64,000 nucleotides of DNA. Origin: Oxalobacteraceae bacterium. Lineage in GTDB: Bacteria > Pseudomonadota > Gammaproteobacteria > Burkholderiales > Burkholderiaceae_D. Position 1 is the first letter of the stretch. The number at the start of each line of letters is the position of its first letter. The notes beneath the pieces were generated by a model that was given only the letters and a program-made list of their open reading frames with translations, was not told the origin of the DNA and did not search any database. The position numbers and the translations under genes are program-made. Positions 21,377 to 32,128 of this stretch are shown one piece after another. Location of the stretch: the NCBI GenBank assembly GCA_010024875.1, contig RGFZ01000004.1, positions 1 through 64,000 on the forward strand, in the 5' to 3' direction.

Positions 21377-21466
21377 ATTGACTATTTTACCGCGCAGGAC
21401 TGCGCGGGTTGGGGGATGTCTTGATGGCGATGGGCCGCTCGGTGCGCTGCGGTAAAATCTTGGTTC

Positions 21467-21892
21467 ATGAGCAGCTTGTTCCTCGTTCCCGATAATTTTT
21501 CTCAGCTGTCCGCCGCGCTCGCGTCGGGCCGCTGGGTAGTGGCCTGCCTGTGCGCGGCCTGGTGCGATGTATGCAAACAGTACCGACCCGGATTTGATGC
21601 GCTGGCTGCGCAATACCCTCAGCACCAATTCGTCTGGATCGACATAGAAGACCAGGCAGATCTGGTCGGTGATCTTGACGTGGAAAATTTTCCAACGATT
21701 CTGATCCAGAAAGATGACATTGTCGCCTTCTACGGCACGATGATGCCGGAGCCACGCCTGATTGCGCGCATGATGGAAGCGCAATTAACTCGCTCGGAAG
21801 ACGAATTGCGGCGTGAAGCGTCGAGCACGCCGGAGCGGCAGAAATGGCAAACGGAGTGCAATCTGATCGCGCGGCTGGATGAGGTCAGTTAA
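21467..21892 (+). CDS. Thioredoxin-family protein
   Basis: 141 aa; AAWCDVCKQYRPGF active-site CxxC; cis-Pro region VENFPTILI. Confidence 0.85.
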   Translation: MSSLFLVPDNFSQLSAALASGRWVVACLCAAWCDVCKQYRPGFDALAAQYPQHQFVWIDIEDQADLVGDLDVENFPTILIQKDDIVAFYGTMMPEPRLIARMMEAQLTRSEDELRREASSTPERQKWQTECNLIARLDEVS

Positions 21893-22019
21893 GGGCCGGG
21901 ATCCATCGTCAATCTGACAGCATGTGTTCTTGGCGAACGCTTTCAGTTCCCCACGATATCGTCTGACTTTATTCAGGATACCCGGTTACAGCAAGGCAGG
22001 CTCGCTGATCTGACAGCCC

Positions 22020-24284
22020 TCACCCGGTCAACCGCAATGGCAAACTGCGCAAGCGTTTCCCGGTGAGCTTGAACACGGCATTCGCCACCGCCGGCGCAAT
22101 CGGCGGCGTGCCAGCTTCGCCAACCCCGCCGGGACTGGCTTCGCTGTCGATGATGATGACATCGATATCCGGCATCTCATCGATACGCAGGATTGGCGCG
22201 TCGTGAAAATTCTTCTGTTTTACGCGACCCTGGGCAATCTTCAGATCGCCATGCAGTGCTGCCGACAATCCGAACGCAATACCGGATTCCATCTGCTGCC
22301 GAACGATGTCAGGATTCACCACGAGACCACAATCAATCGCGCACACGACTTTGTGCACGCGCACGCGGCCATCTTCGATGCCCACCTCGGCGACCTGCGC
22401 GACGATGCTGCCGTAGCAATCATGCAGCGCCACGCCGTGCGCGCGCCCGCCCGGAATTTTGCCCGCACGCGCCACGGCCTTGTTCAGCACAGCGAGATGC
22501 CTGCTGTGCGCCGAGAGCAGGTCCCGCCGGAACTGCACAGGGTCTGCGCCTGCTGCATGCGCCATCTCATCAATGAAGCTCTCTTTGAAAAACGCATGAT
22601 GCGAATGACCAACCGAGCGCCACGGACCGACAGGCACCGGGGCCTCAGCGATAACATGCTCTATCTGCTGGTTGGGTATCTCGTACGGATGGTCGAACAA
22701 GCCCTCGGCTGCTGTTTTGTCGGGCCCGGCAACCGGCAAACCAAACGCGCGATGCAGTAACTGCTGTATGGGCGCTGCCGACGCCGATTTGATGTGTAGC
22801 GATTTGATTTTGTGCTCGGTGCCCAGCACCCCGGTCAGCCGCGCCACCGAGGCCGGTCGATAAAAATCATGGGCGATGTCATCCTCGCGCCGCCAGACCA
22901 ATTGCACCGGCACACCCGGCATTTCCTTGGCCAGCGCCACTGCCTGCGCCACCATGTCAGTTTCCAGCCTGCGACCGAAGCCGCTGCCGATCAGCGTCGT
23001 TTGCAAGTCCACCTGATCTTGACTGATATCGGCGACGCGCGCTGCCGTGCTAACAGCGATCGAGGGCGCTTGCGTTGGCAGCCACAGACGAAGCCGGCCA
23101 TCGATCAACTGCGCGGTACAGTTCAGCGGCTCCATGGGCAGATGCGGCAGATAGGGTGCGCTGTACTCTGACTGCAGGGCCTGAGGAAGATCGTCCTGAT
23201 CCACGCCATCACCGACACTGTGCAGCGTGGTTCCCGATCCGTGCGTGAGACTGTGCGACAGCTGTTCCATCAGCGATTCCGTGCTCAGCGAGGCCTGTTG
23301 TCCTTCATCCCACTCTGGGGTTAACAGGGCCAGCGTGCTCTGCGCGGTCCACCAGCTGCCCGCGATCACCGCCACGGCGTCCGGCGCGCCTGAACGATCC
23401 CCGGCGAGCTTGACGACTCTTAGCACACCGGGTTGTTCATTTGCTTGTCGGGTATCGACACTGATCAGCTTGCCGCCGAACACCGGGCACATCATCACGG
23501 CGGCGTACACCAGGCCTTTCGGCCGTATATCCATGCCGAATCTTGCAGTGCCATCGGACTTTGCCGGCACATCAAAACGGGGAATGTCTTTGCCGATCAG
23601 ACGGAAGCTGGCTGCTGGCTTCAACTGGAAACCCGGGGAGGCCATCTCAGCCGCTTCGGCCGCGAGATCGCCATAAGGCGCCACCAGTCCGCGCGCGTGT
23701 TTCACCTTGCCGTTGCTGGTCTCGCACTCGGAGACCGGCACACCCCAGCGAGTCGCAGCTGCCGAGATCAGGCGCGCGCGTGCCTCGGCGCCAGCCTCGC
23801 GCATCGGTAGCCAGCTGTCCCTGACGCTGGATGAACCACCGGTGGCAATCACGCCGATCTCTCTGGCTAACTTACGCGAGAGCCAGTGACCGAGATGCCG
23901 CATCGCGCTCTGGTCTTCGGGATGAAACGGCAACCCATCGGCCAGCAAGGTCGTGTCACCATAGATCTTGTCGATTGGCGCGGCGAGCACGCGCACCATG
24001 GACAAGGGCACATCCATTTCTTCCGCGACCAGCATCGCCAGCGCAGTCATCACGCCCTGTCCCATTTCATTCTTTGCCAGCATCACACTGACCAGATTAT
24101 CTTTGCCGACCATTACCCAGCCGTTCAATGCCACATCTGTCTCGCGTCCGGGCAAGGGTGTGTCGCCCTCAAGGCGCTGCCGTGGGGGCAGGAAGCCCCA
24201 ACCCACGAGCAAAGCACCAGCCATTGCTGCGCCACCCAGCAAAAAGTGCCGGCGATGGCTGGAACTCGAGACAGGCTCAAACAT
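22020..24284 (-). CDS. Xanthine dehydrogenase-family molybdopterin-binding subunit (IorB-like), Tat-exported
   Basis: 754 aa; Tat-like N-terminus SSSHRRHFLLGGAAMAGALLVGWGF; GSGFGRRLETDMVAQAV; C-terminal GVGEAGTPPIAPAVANAVF. Confidence 0.88.
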   Translation of the reverse strand: MFEPVSSSSHRRHFLLGGAAMAGALLVGWGFLPPRQRLEGDTPLPGRETDVALNGWVMVGKDNLVSVMLAKNEMGQGVMTALAMLVAEEMDVPLSMVRVLAAPIDKIYGDTTLLADGLPFHPEDQSAMRHLGHWLSRKLAREIGVIATGGSSSVRDSWLPMREAGAEARARLISAAATRWGVPVSECETSNGKVKHARGLVAPYGDLAAEAAEMASPGFQLKPAASFRLIGKDIPRFDVPAKSDGTARFGMDIRPKGLVYAAVMMCPVFGGKLISVDTRQANEQPGVLRVVKLAGDRSGAPDAVAVIAGSWWTAQSTLALLTPEWDEGQQASLSTESLMEQLSHSLTHGSGTTLHSVGDGVDQDDLPQALQSEYSAPYLPHLPMEPLNCTAQLIDGRLRLWLPTQAPSIAVSTAARVADISQDQVDLQTTLIGSGFGRRLETDMVAQAVALAKEMPGVPVQLVWRREDDIAHDFYRPASVARLTGVLGTEHKIKSLHIKSASAAPIQQLLHRAFGLPVAGPDKTAAEGLFDHPYEIPNQQIEHVIAEAPVPVGPWRSVGHSHHAFFKESFIDEMAHAAGADPVQFRRDLLSAHSRHLAVLNKAVARAGKIPGGRAHGVALHDCYGSIVAQVAEVGIEDGRVRVHKVVCAIDCGLVVNPDIVRQQMESGIAFGLSAALHGDLKIAQGRVKQKNFHDAPILRIDEMPDIDVIIIDSEASPGGVGEAGTPPIAPAVANAVFKLTGKRLRSLPLRLTG

Positions 24285-24375
24285 AAACGTGGAGTCGAGA
24301 TAGTATGAACAGCCTGAATGCTAGCCTATCTTCGGTTTACTACCCGAAATATCTTGCTTTGCGAACGGAGACTGT

Positions 24376-24984
24376 ATGCCGGAGAGTTTTTTTCAGACCT
24401 TTGTGCTCCTGCTGCTAGTTACCGACCCGTTCGGAAATGTGCCGCTATTCACCAGCACCCTGGCTGGCGTCGCTCCCGAGCGGCGAGCGCGCGTGATCGT
24501 ACGCGAATGCCTGATCGCGTTCTTCCTGCTGCTGCTGTTCATGTTTGGCGGTCGGCATTTTCTTGGCGCGCTGCAGCTCACCGATATCTCGCTGCGCATC
24601 GGCGGTGGCGTGATCCTGTTTCTTATTGCGCTACGCATGGTTTTCCCACAACCCGGCGGCGTGTTCGGCATGCAGCAAATGACCCATGAGCCGCTCATCG
24701 TGCCGCTGGCGATTCCCGCGCTGGCCGGTCCCTCGGCGCTGGTCACGGTGCTGCTGTTCTCTTCGGCGCAGAAGATGCCCATGCCGCTGTACGTCGCCGC
24801 ACTGATGCTGGTCGCGATGGTGTGGCTGGTGGTGTTGCTGTCGGCGGAGCGGCTGCAGCGAGTGCTGGGGCCCGCTGTAATGACCGCCTTCGAACGGCTG
24901 ATGGGGCTGATACTGACGGCGCTGGCGATAGAAATGCTGCTGGCCGGGATCAAAGACTATGTGGCCGCGCTGAATGCAGGCTAA
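24376..24984 (+). CDS. MarC-family integral membrane protein
   Basis: 202 aa; LLVTDPFGNVPLFTSTL; LAIPALAGPSALVTVLL; about 6 TM segments. Confidence 0.88.
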   Translation: MPESFFQTFVLLLLVTDPFGNVPLFTSTLAGVAPERRARVIVRECLIAFFLLLLFMFGGRHFLGALQLTDISLRIGGGVILFLIALRMVFPQPGGVFGMQQMTHEPLIVPLAIPALAGPSALVTVLLFSSAQKMPMPLYVAALMLVAMVWLVVLLSAERLQRVLGPAVMTAFERLMGLILTALAIEMLLAGIKDYVAALNAG

Positions 24985-24997
24985 AGCCCAATGCGAG

Positions 24998-25057
24998 TCA
25001 GTGAAGCCCAAACGTCTCTATACGCAACAAAAGACGCTGGGTCCCTGCCTGCTCGAC
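24998..25057. repeat. Partial dispersed repeat related to 14499-14545 (opposite orientation)
   Basis: GCCCAAACGTCTCTATACGCAACAAAAGACGCTGGGTCCC is nearly identical to the reverse complement of the 14.5 kb element. Confidence 0.75.
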
Positions 25058-25182
25058 TGACTGGCATTACGCTAAGGCCGGTTTGCAAGTTAAATCGCCA
25101 CGATGGCCGCGAATCTGGCTGTATTATTGCGTTTTAGTCACAAGTTATCGATAGCTTCGGCCGTCCGACCTGTCTCTTTCCG

Positions 25183-26088
25183 ATGGATCAGTTCAAGCAG
25201 ATCTCCACGTTTGTGGATGTGGCTGCGCGCGGCAGCCTGTCGGCGTCGGCGCGTGCCGAAGGCGTCGCACCAGCGGTGATCGGCCGACGGCTGGATGCAC
25301 TTGAGGCACGGCTTGGGGTGAAACTGCTTCAGCGAACCACGCGCAAAATCGCGCTGACCAACGAAGGGCTGGCGTTTCTGGAGAACTGCCAGCGTATCCT
25401 GCACGATCTCGAAAATGCCGAAGCGCAGGCTTCCGAGCGCAGCGCGCGACCGAGTGGCCATCTGAGCGTCTCAGCGCCCGCCGGCTTCGGACGGCAGATC
25501 GTCGCGCCCCTGATTCCCGCATTCATTGCTGAACATCGCGAAGTGAACGTGACCCTGGACCTGAACGATCGCGTGGTCGATCTGATCGGCGAAGGCATCG
25601 ATGTCGCCATCCGTATCGCCGACCTCTCGGACTCCAGTCTGGTGGGCGTAAAGCTCGCCAGCAACCGACGGGTGGTGGTCGGCGCTCCGGATTATTTTCG
25701 CCGCCACGGCAAACCAGCGACCCCCGATGAATTGTTGCGGCATAACTGCCTCGCCATTTCCGGCGCCGGTAGCCAGCGCGGCTGGACCTTTCGTCAGGCC
25801 GGCAAGACAGTCACTATGAAAGTCGGCGGCAACATGGCCTGCAATGACGGCGCGGTGCTGCATGACTGGGCACTGGATGGTAAAGGCTTGTCTTGGCGCT
25901 CGATCTGGGAAGTGGGTGCGGAAATCGAGCAAGGCTTGCTGGAGACGGTGCTTGATGACTTTGCGGCACCGGGCAACGATATCTATGCCGTTTTCGCGCA
26001 AAGGCAGCACCGGCCGCTTCGCATCCGGGTCTTTGTGGATTTTCTGCGGAAGGCCTTTGCGGAGCCGGATTACTGGCGCCGACACTGA
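25183..26088 (+). CDS. LysR-family transcriptional regulator
   Basis: 301 aa; N-terminal HTH MDQFKQISTFVDVAARGSLSASARAEGVAPAVIGRRLDALEARLGVKLLQRTTR. Confidence 0.93.
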   Translation: MDQFKQISTFVDVAARGSLSASARAEGVAPAVIGRRLDALEARLGVKLLQRTTRKIALTNEGLAFLENCQRILHDLENAEAQASERSARPSGHLSVSAPAGFGRQIVAPLIPAFIAEHREVNVTLDLNDRVVDLIGEGIDVAIRIADLSDSSLVGVKLASNRRVVVGAPDYFRRHGKPATPDELLRHNCLAISGAGSQRGWTFRQAGKTVTMKVGGNMACNDGAVLHDWALDGKGLSWRSIWEVGAEIEQGLLETVLDDFAAPGNDIYAVFAQRQHRPLRIRVFVDFLRKAFAEPDYWRRH

Positions 26089-26133
26089 AACGATATGAAA
26101 TTCAGGGAAACCCTGAATGACTCCTTTACGGCG

Positions 26134-26165
26134 AAAAAAAATCTCCGCGAGCGGAGATTTTTTTG
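26134..26165. terminator. Bidirectional Rho-independent terminator
   Basis: AAAAAAATCTCCGCGAGCGGAGATTTTTTT between convergent lysR and csp genes. Confidence 0.88.
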
Positions 26166-26202
26166 TTTCAATGCGTTTGCAGCTGGGCTTTAGCCCGGTG
26201 CT

Positions 26203-26406
26203 TCAGATAATCTGAATGTTCGATGCCTGCTTGCCCTTGGGGCCCGTGGTCACATCGAACTGAACACGCTGATTTTCCTGCAGTGACTTGAAGCCCGAGG
26301 ATTGAATCGCCGAGAAGTGTGCGAACAGATCTTCGCCGCCCTCGTCGGGTTTGATGAAACCAAAGCCTTTTGCGTCATTGAACCACTTAACAATACCAGT
26401 TGCCAT
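26203..26406 (-). CDS. Cold-shock protein (CspA family)
   Basis: 67 aa; [31 protein letters not shown]. Confidence 0.97.
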   Translation of the reverse strand: MATGIVKWFNDAKGFGFIKPDEGGEDLFAHFSAIQSSGFKSLQENQRVQFDVTTGPKGKQASNIQII

Positions 26407-26522
26407 TGCAATTTCCTGTCTTAGTTAACAAAGGCGGAACATCCGCCAGATAAGCGTCTCAACCAAGTAAGGAATTACAGAACACACTGCACCACTACTA
26501 CTCGAATCTCAACGTGGGCCTG

Positions 26523-26528
26523 ATTATA
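26523..26528 (-). promoter_or_regulatory. Candidate -10 element of the csp gene; implies about 110-nt 5' UTR
   Basis: Consensus TATAAT on the minus strand upstream of the csp start; no convincing -35 seen. Confidence 0.4.
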
Positions 26529-26733
26529 CTTGAGAAGATGTCTACATCTGCCCTGCCCGACCAAGAATTTGATCCAGATCGAGTACCTGACAATAAGCAA
26601 CAAACATGCGACACTGGCAACTAGGCTTCGGCAACGAGATCCCGGGCATCAGCCCCTGCCGAACTGAACTCCCTTGTTAGCGTATAGTCTGCTCACACAA
26701 CCGTCCGCGTATCCTCACCGAAGCACCTCAATC

Positions 26734-28353
26734 ATGAATTTTGATGTCGCCATCGTCGGCAGCGGCCTGGCAGGCCTGTCAGTTGCCCTTCATCTCGCAG
26801 ACCGCCGCAAGGTGGCCGTGATCTCCAAACGCTCGCTGCGCGATGGCGCCAGCGACTGGGCCCAGGGCGGCATTGCCGCCGTGCTCGACGCGGCGGATAG
26901 CCATGAGCAGCATGTGACCGACACGCTAGTGGCCGGCGCCGGGCTGTGCGACGAAAGCGCGACCCGCTTCATCGTCAGTCAAGGCCGTGAGGCCATTGAA
27001 TGGCTTGTCGCTCAGGGCGTTCCCTTCACCCGCGACGAGCAGGCCGCGCTGGGACTTCATCTGACCCGAGAAGGCGGCCACAGCCAGCGCCGCATCATCC
27101 ATGCGGCCGATGCTACTGGCCATGCGGTACAGGTAACACTCGAGCAGAGAGTGCGCGAGCATCCGAACATTACGCTGCTCGAACATCACTACGCCATTGA
27201 TCTGATTACCTCGGACAAGCTAGGCCTGCCCAACGGCGCTGACCGCTGCCTCGGCTTGTACGTGCAAGACGTACATAACGGCGAGGTGCTCACGATCTCG
27301 GCGCCGCAGACCGTACTGGCGACCGGTGGCGCGGGCAAGGTGTATCTGTACACGACCAATCCCGACACTGCCACTGGTGATGGCATCGCGATGGCCTGGC
27401 GTGCCGGCTGCCGGGTGTCGAACATGGAGTTCATCCAATTCCACCCGACCTGCCTGTATCACCCTTATGCCAAATCCTTTCTGATCACCGAGGCGGTGCG
27501 CGGCGAAGGCGGCGTGCTCAAACTGCCGGCATCGGCGGGTGCCGCTGCGGGTCAGCGCTTCATGCCTGCGCATGATGCGCGCGCCGAGCTCGCGCCGCGT
27601 GATGTCGTGGCGCGCGCCATTGACTTCGAGATGAAAAAACGTGGCCTGGATTATGTCGATCTCGACATCAGTCATCAGCCACCGGAATTCTTGAAAGAGC
27701 ACTTTCCAACGATCTACGCGCGCTGTCTCGAACTCGGCATTGATATCACGCAGCAGCCGATACCCATCGTTCCGGCAACACACTACACCTGCGGCGGCAT
27801 TGTCACTGATCTCTACGGACGCACCGATCTGCATGGTTTGTATGCGGTGGGCGAGACCGCCTGCACCGGGTTGCACGGCGCGAACCGACTCGCCAGCAAT
27901 TCGCTGCTGGAGTGCGTGGTACTGGGTCGTGCAGCGGCCATGGATATCGAAAAGCAATCGGTTGCCCAGCATACCGTCCTGCCGGCATGGGACGAGAGCC
28001 GCGTGACGGATGCGGATGAGGAAGTCGTCATCACGCAAAACTGGGACGAGCTTCGCCGCTTCATGTGGAATTTTGTCGGCATCGTGCGTACCACCAAGCG
28101 ACTGGAGCGCGCTCAGCACCGTATCGCGCTGCTCAAAGAAGAAATCGACGAGTACTACGCGAACTTCCGCATCACCCGCGATTTGCTGGAGCTGCGCAAT
28201 CTGGTGGAAGTAGCCTCTCTGATCGTTGGCAGCGCACTATCGCGCCGAGAAAGCCGTGGTCTGCATTACAGTCTTGATTTCCCCGAGACCTTGCCCAAGG
28301 CACTGCCGACGGTACTGAATCCGCTGAAAAAAATCTTGCCGCACAAGCGATAA
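26734..28353 (+). CDS. nadB: L-aspartate oxidase
   Basis: [79 protein letters not shown]. Confidence 0.97.
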   Translation: MNFDVAIVGSGLAGLSVALHLADRRKVAVISKRSLRDGASDWAQGGIAAVLDAADSHEQHVTDTLVAGAGLCDESATRFIVSQGREAIEWLVAQGVPFTRDEQAALGLHLTREGGHSQRRIIHAADATGHAVQVTLEQRVREHPNITLLEHHYAIDLITSDKLGLPNGADRCLGLYVQDVHNGEVLTISAPQTVLATGGAGKVYLYTTNPDTATGDGIAMAWRAGCRVSNMEFIQFHPTCLYHPYAKSFLITEAVRGEGGVLKLPASAGAAAGQRFMPAHDARAELAPRDVVARAIDFEMKKRGLDYVDLDISHQPPEFLKEHFPTIYARCLELGIDITQQPIPIVPATHYTCGGIVTDLYGRTDLHGLYAVGETACTGLHGANRLASNSLLECVVLGRAAAMDIEKQSVAQHTVLPAWDESRVTDADEEVVITQNWDELRRFMWNFVGIVRTTKRLERAQHRIALLKEEIDEYYANFRITRDLLELRNLVEVASLIVGSALSRRESRGLHYSLDFPETLPKALPTVLNPLKKILPHKR

Positions 28354-28356
28354 AAC

Positions 28357-29223
28357 TCAGGCTTGCACGCGCAGCGAAAAATCGATTGCGCGCACATCCT
28401 TGGTTAGGCTGCCAATTGAAATACGATCCACGCCCGTCTCGGCGATGGCTCTGACCGTACCGCGATTCACACCACCCGAGGCTTCCAGAATGGCACGCCC
28501 TGCCGTGAGGCGAACTGCCTCGCGCATCTGCTCTGTGCTGAAGTTATCGAGCAAGATGGACTCGGCACCTGCCAGCAATGCCTGCTGCAGCTCATCAAGA
28601 TTTTCCACTTCGATCTGAATGCTGACACCCGCATTCAGCGCGCGTGCCGCTGTGATTGCGGCCGGGATGCTGCCAGCAGCAGCAATATGATTTTCTTTGA
28701 TCAGGATACCGTCGTACAAGGCCAGCCGCTGGTTCTTGCCACCGCCGACACGCACCGCATATTTCTGCGCAAGCCGCAAGCCAGGCAAGGTCTTGCGAGT
28801 ATCGAGTATCGCGGCATGCGTGCCATCGATCAGCTGCACGTAATCGCGCGTCGCGGTGGCGACTGCGGATAGCAATTGCAGGAAGTTCAGCGCCGCACGT
28901 TCGGCCGTCATCAGCGAGCGCGCCGGGCCGTGAATACGGCAGACCTCGGCCTGCACAGGCATGGTGTCTCCTTCGGCAAAATGCCATTCGATGTGCAGGT
29001 GCGGATCTATTTGCACCATCACGCCTTCGAACCAAGGCGCGCCGCATAGCACCGCCGGTTCGCGCACGATCACGTTTGCCGTGACCTCCGTCGTGCCCGG
29101 CACCAGCAGCGCGGTCCAGTCGCCGCTGCCGATATCTTCAGCGAGCGCGGCTCGGATGTTGGATTCAAACGCCAGCGTCAGCGCCTCGTCAAAGGGCGCA
29201 TAAGGGTTCTTCAGTGTGCTCAT
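28357..29223 (-). CDS. nadC: Nicotinate-nucleotide pyrophosphorylase (carboxylating)
   Basis: [39 protein letters not shown]; start [14 protein letters not shown] at 29223. Confidence 0.97.
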   Translation of the reverse strand: MSTLKNPYAPFDEALTLAFESNIRAALAEDIGSGDWTALLVPGTTEVTANVIVREPAVLCGAPWFEGVMVQIDPHLHIEWHFAEGDTMPVQAEVCRIHGPARSLMTAERAALNFLQLLSAVATATRDYVQLIDGTHAAILDTRKTLPGLRLAQKYAVRVGGGKNQRLALYDGILIKENHIAAAGSIPAAITAARALNAGVSIQIEVENLDELQQALLAGAESILLDNFSTEQMREAVRLTAGRAILEASGGVNRGTVRAIAETGVDRISIGSLTKDVRAIDFSLRVQA

Positions 29224-30347
29224 GCCGGGCCGATGCCGGAGAACAACGTCTGCTCTGCAGCCAGATCGGAGGAAGGACGAATATTCGCCTTTTTTGCGGC
29301 GGCGAAATCCAGCATGCGATTGATACAAGTAACCGCCTTCTCGCGTACCGTTGGGTCCACCTCGATACGGTTGCTGCCGCTCTCGAGCACTTCGGCGAGA
29401 TTCTGCAAACCGTTCATTGCCATCCACGGACAGTGCGCGCAGCTCTTGCAGGTCGCACTATTGCCTGCCGTCGGGGCTTCAATGAACACCTTGCCGGGCG
29501 CGGCCATACGCATCTTGTGCAAGATGCCATTGTCGGTCGCGACAATGAATTCCTCGGCGTCCAGCGTGGCCGCTGCGGCGATCAACTGAGAGGTCGAGCC
29601 GACGACATCGGCCTGCGCAACGACCGATTCGGGGGACTCGGGGTGAACCAGAACTTTCGCACCGGGATGGTCCTTCTTCAGAAGATCCAGCTCGATCCCT
29701 TTGAACTCGTCATGCACCAAGCAGGAACCCTGCCAGAGCAGCATGTCGGCACCGGTCTGCTTTTGGATATAACTGCCCAGATGACGATCCGGCGCCCAAA
29801 GGATTTTTTTTCCTTGGGCATGCAGATGGGCGACGATATCCAGGCCAATGGATGAGGTCACCATCCAGTCGGCGCGCGCCTTCACCGCAGCGCTGGTATT
29901 GGCATAGACCACCACCGTGCGATCAGGATGTGCATCGCAGAAGGCGGAAAACTCGTCGGCGGGGCAACCCAGATCCAGTGAACAAGTCGCATCGAGATCA
30001 GGCATCAGCACGGTTTTTTCAGGAGACAGTATCTTCGCGGTCTCACCCATGAAGCGCACACCGGCCACCACCAGTGTCTTCGCCGGATGATCGCGGCCAA
30101 AGCGCGCCATCTCCAGCGAATCGGATACGCAACCGCCGGTCTCTTCTGCCAGATCTTGCAAGTCGGCGTCCACGTAGTAATGCGCGACCAGCACGGCTTC
30201 TTTTTCTTTCAACAGCCGACGAATCTTGTCTTTCAGCTGCGCTCGGTTTTGTGGCGTCAACGACTCAGGCACACGCGCCCATGCCGAGGCGACGCAGCTA
30301 GCACCCTCGCCCGAGGGCCGCTCGAACTCAACCGTCTTGATTTCCAT
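29220..30347 (-). CDS. nadA: Quinolinate synthase
   Basis: [49 protein letters not shown]. Confidence 0.97.
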   Translation of the reverse strand: MEIKTVEFERPSGEGASCVASAWARVPESLTPQNRAQLKDKIRRLLKEKEAVLVAHYYVDADLQDLAEETGGCVSDSLEMARFGRDHPAKTLVVAGVRFMGETAKILSPEKTVLMPDLDATCSLDLGCPADEFSAFCDAHPDRTVVVYANTSAAVKARADWMVTSSIGLDIVAHLHAQGKKILWAPDRHLGSYIQKQTGADMLLWQGSCLVHDEFKGIELDLLKKDHPGAKVLVHPESPESVVAQADVVGSTSQLIAAAATLDAEEFIVATDNGILHKMRMAAPGKVFIEAPTAGNSATCKSCAHCPWMAMNGLQNLAEVLESGSNRIEVDPTVREKAVTCINRMLDFAAAKKANIRPSSDLAAEQTLFSGIGPA

Positions 30348-30376
30348 TCATGATCTCCACAGATAGAGCACGTGCT

Positions 30377-31975
30377 TTATTGAATGCCTTGTGATGCCAG
30401 ATAGTCATCATAGCTGCCCTTGAAGTCGATAATCTCGCCATTGCGGATCTCCAGAATTCGCGTGGCCAGCGACGACACGAACTCACGGTCATGCGACACG
30501 AATATCAGGGTGCCTGCGTATTTTTCCAGAGCGATGTTCAGAGATTCGATGGATTCCATATCCATATGGTTCGTCGGCTCATCCATCAGCAGCACATTGT
30601 GACGACCCAGCATCAGCTTGCCATACATCATGCGGCCCTTCTCGCCACCAGAGAGCACTTTGACCGACTTCTTTACCTCGTCGCCCGAGAACAACAGTCT
30701 GCCAAGGATGGAGCGCACTGCCTGATCGTCATCACCCTCCTGGGTCCAGTAGCCCATCCAGTCGGTCAGACTTTTGTCTTGCGCAAACTCCTCTGTCGGA
30801 TCCTGCGGCATATAGCCGACGTTCGCGTTTTCCGCCCATTTGACCGTGCCTTTGTCTGCAGTCAGTCCGCAGACCTCACCACCCAGGCAACGCAGCAACG
30901 TGGTCTTGCCCGCGCCGTTCTCGCCGATGATCGCGATTTTCTCACCCGCCTCCACCGCGATACTGAAATTCTTGAATAAGGTGTGGTCATAGGCTTTCGA
31001 CAAGCCCTGTGCCTCGACCGCCAGACGATGCAGCTTTTTCTCACCCTCGAAACGGATGAAAGGATTCTGCCGCGACGAGGGCTTCACATCGTCGATCTTG
31101 ATCTTGTCGATCTGTCTCGCGCGCGAAGTGGCCTGACGTGCCTTGGACTTGTTCGCCGAGAAGCGGCGCACGAAATCCTGCAGCTCGGCGATCTTTTCCT
31201 TGGCCTTCGCATTCGCCGCCAGCTGCTGCGTACGAGCCTGCGCTGAGGCCAGCATGTAATCGTCATAGTTACCGGGATAGATCTTCAGCGTGCCGTAATC
31301 CATGTCAGCCATGTGCGTGCAGACTTGATTCAGAAAGTGTCGGTCATGCGAGATGATGATCATCGTCGAATCACGTTCATTGAGCACGTCTTCCAGCCAA
31401 CGAATCGTATTGATATCGAGATTGTTGGTCGGCTCGTCAAGCAGCAGGATGTCCGGGTTGGAGAACAGCGCCTGCGCCAGAAGCACACGTAATTTCCAGC
31501 CGGGCGCGACCGCGCTCATCGGTCCCTGATGCTGCTCGGTCGGAATGCCTACGCCAGAGAGCAACTCACCTGCGCGCGCCTCGGCGGTGTAGCCGTCATA
31601 CTCGGCGAACTTGGCCTCCAGCTCGGCCGCCTTCATGTAATCATCGTCGGTGGCCTCGGGGTTGGCGTAGATCGCGTCGCGCTCGGTCATCGCCGCCCAC
31701 ATCTCGATATGGCCCATCATCACCACATCCAGCACGCGCATATCCTCATAGGCAAACTGATCCTGGCGCAGCTTGCCGAGCCGCTCATTCACATCAAGGC
31801 TGACATTGCCTGCGCTCGGTTCGAGATCGCTTCCGAGAATTTTCATGAAGGTCGACTTGCCGCAGCCGTTAGCGCCGATCAGACCGTAGCGATTACCGTC
31901 GCCAAACTTGACCGAGATGTTTTCAAACAGCGGCCGGGCGCCGAACTGCATCGTGATGTTTGCGGTGGAAAGCAA
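30377..31975 (-). CDS. ABC-F family ATPase (YbiT-like)
   Basis: 532 aa; two ABC domains, [14 protein letters not shown] and [14 protein letters not shown]; no TM. Confidence 0.92.
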   Translation of the reverse strand: MLSTANITMQFGARPLFENISVKFGDGNRYGLIGANGCGKSTFMKILGSDLEPSAGNVSLDVNERLGKLRQDQFAYEDMRVLDVVMMGHIEMWAAMTERDAIYANPEATDDDYMKAAELEAKFAEYDGYTAEARAGELLSGVGIPTEQHQGPMSAVAPGWKLRVLLAQALFSNPDILLLDEPTNNLDINTIRWLEDVLNERDSTMIIISHDRHFLNQVCTHMADMDYGTLKIYPGNYDDYMLASAQARTQQLAANAKAKEKIAELQDFVRRFSANKSKARQATSRARQIDKIKIDDVKPSSRQNPFIRFEGEKKLHRLAVEAQGLSKAYDHTLFKNFSIAVEAGEKIAIIGENGAGKTTLLRCLGGEVCGLTADKGTVKWAENANVGYMPQDPTEEFAQDKSLTDWMGYWTQEGDDDQAVRSILGRLLFSGDEVKKSVKVLSGGEKGRMMYGKLMLGRHNVLLMDEPTNHMDMESIESLNIALEKYAGTLIFVSHDREFVSSLATRILEIRNGEIIDFKGSYDDYLASQGIQ

Positions 31976-32075
31976 GGAATAACCTGAAAAGACGAGATTG
32001 GGTCAAAGGGGTCGGCAGCGCTGTTTGGCTGCCAAGATTAGCGGCCACTGCCCAACGAAAAGAGCAGAAGTTTAA

Positions 32076-32103
32076 CATTCGCCGGCCTGCGCCGGGATGA
32101 CGC
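32076..32103. repeat. Single REP-like core (degenerate relative of the 14.4 kb repeat)
   Basis: CATTCGCCGGCCTGCGCCGGGATGACG resembles CCCGGCCTGCGCCGGGATGAC-type core. Confidence 0.5.
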
Positions 32104-32128
32104 GTGATGGGAGTACAAGGTTAGTTAG

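Noticed and set aside
21377-21784. Upstream extension of tsaB ORF opposite the thioredoxin-like gene
   Set aside because: TsaB family N-terminus starts at MSPVSTTLIAIETS (21376); extension is antisense to the thioredoxin gene
27220-28119. 299-aa minus-strand ORF inside nadB
   Set aside because: Antisense to strongly supported nadB; composition is shadow-like
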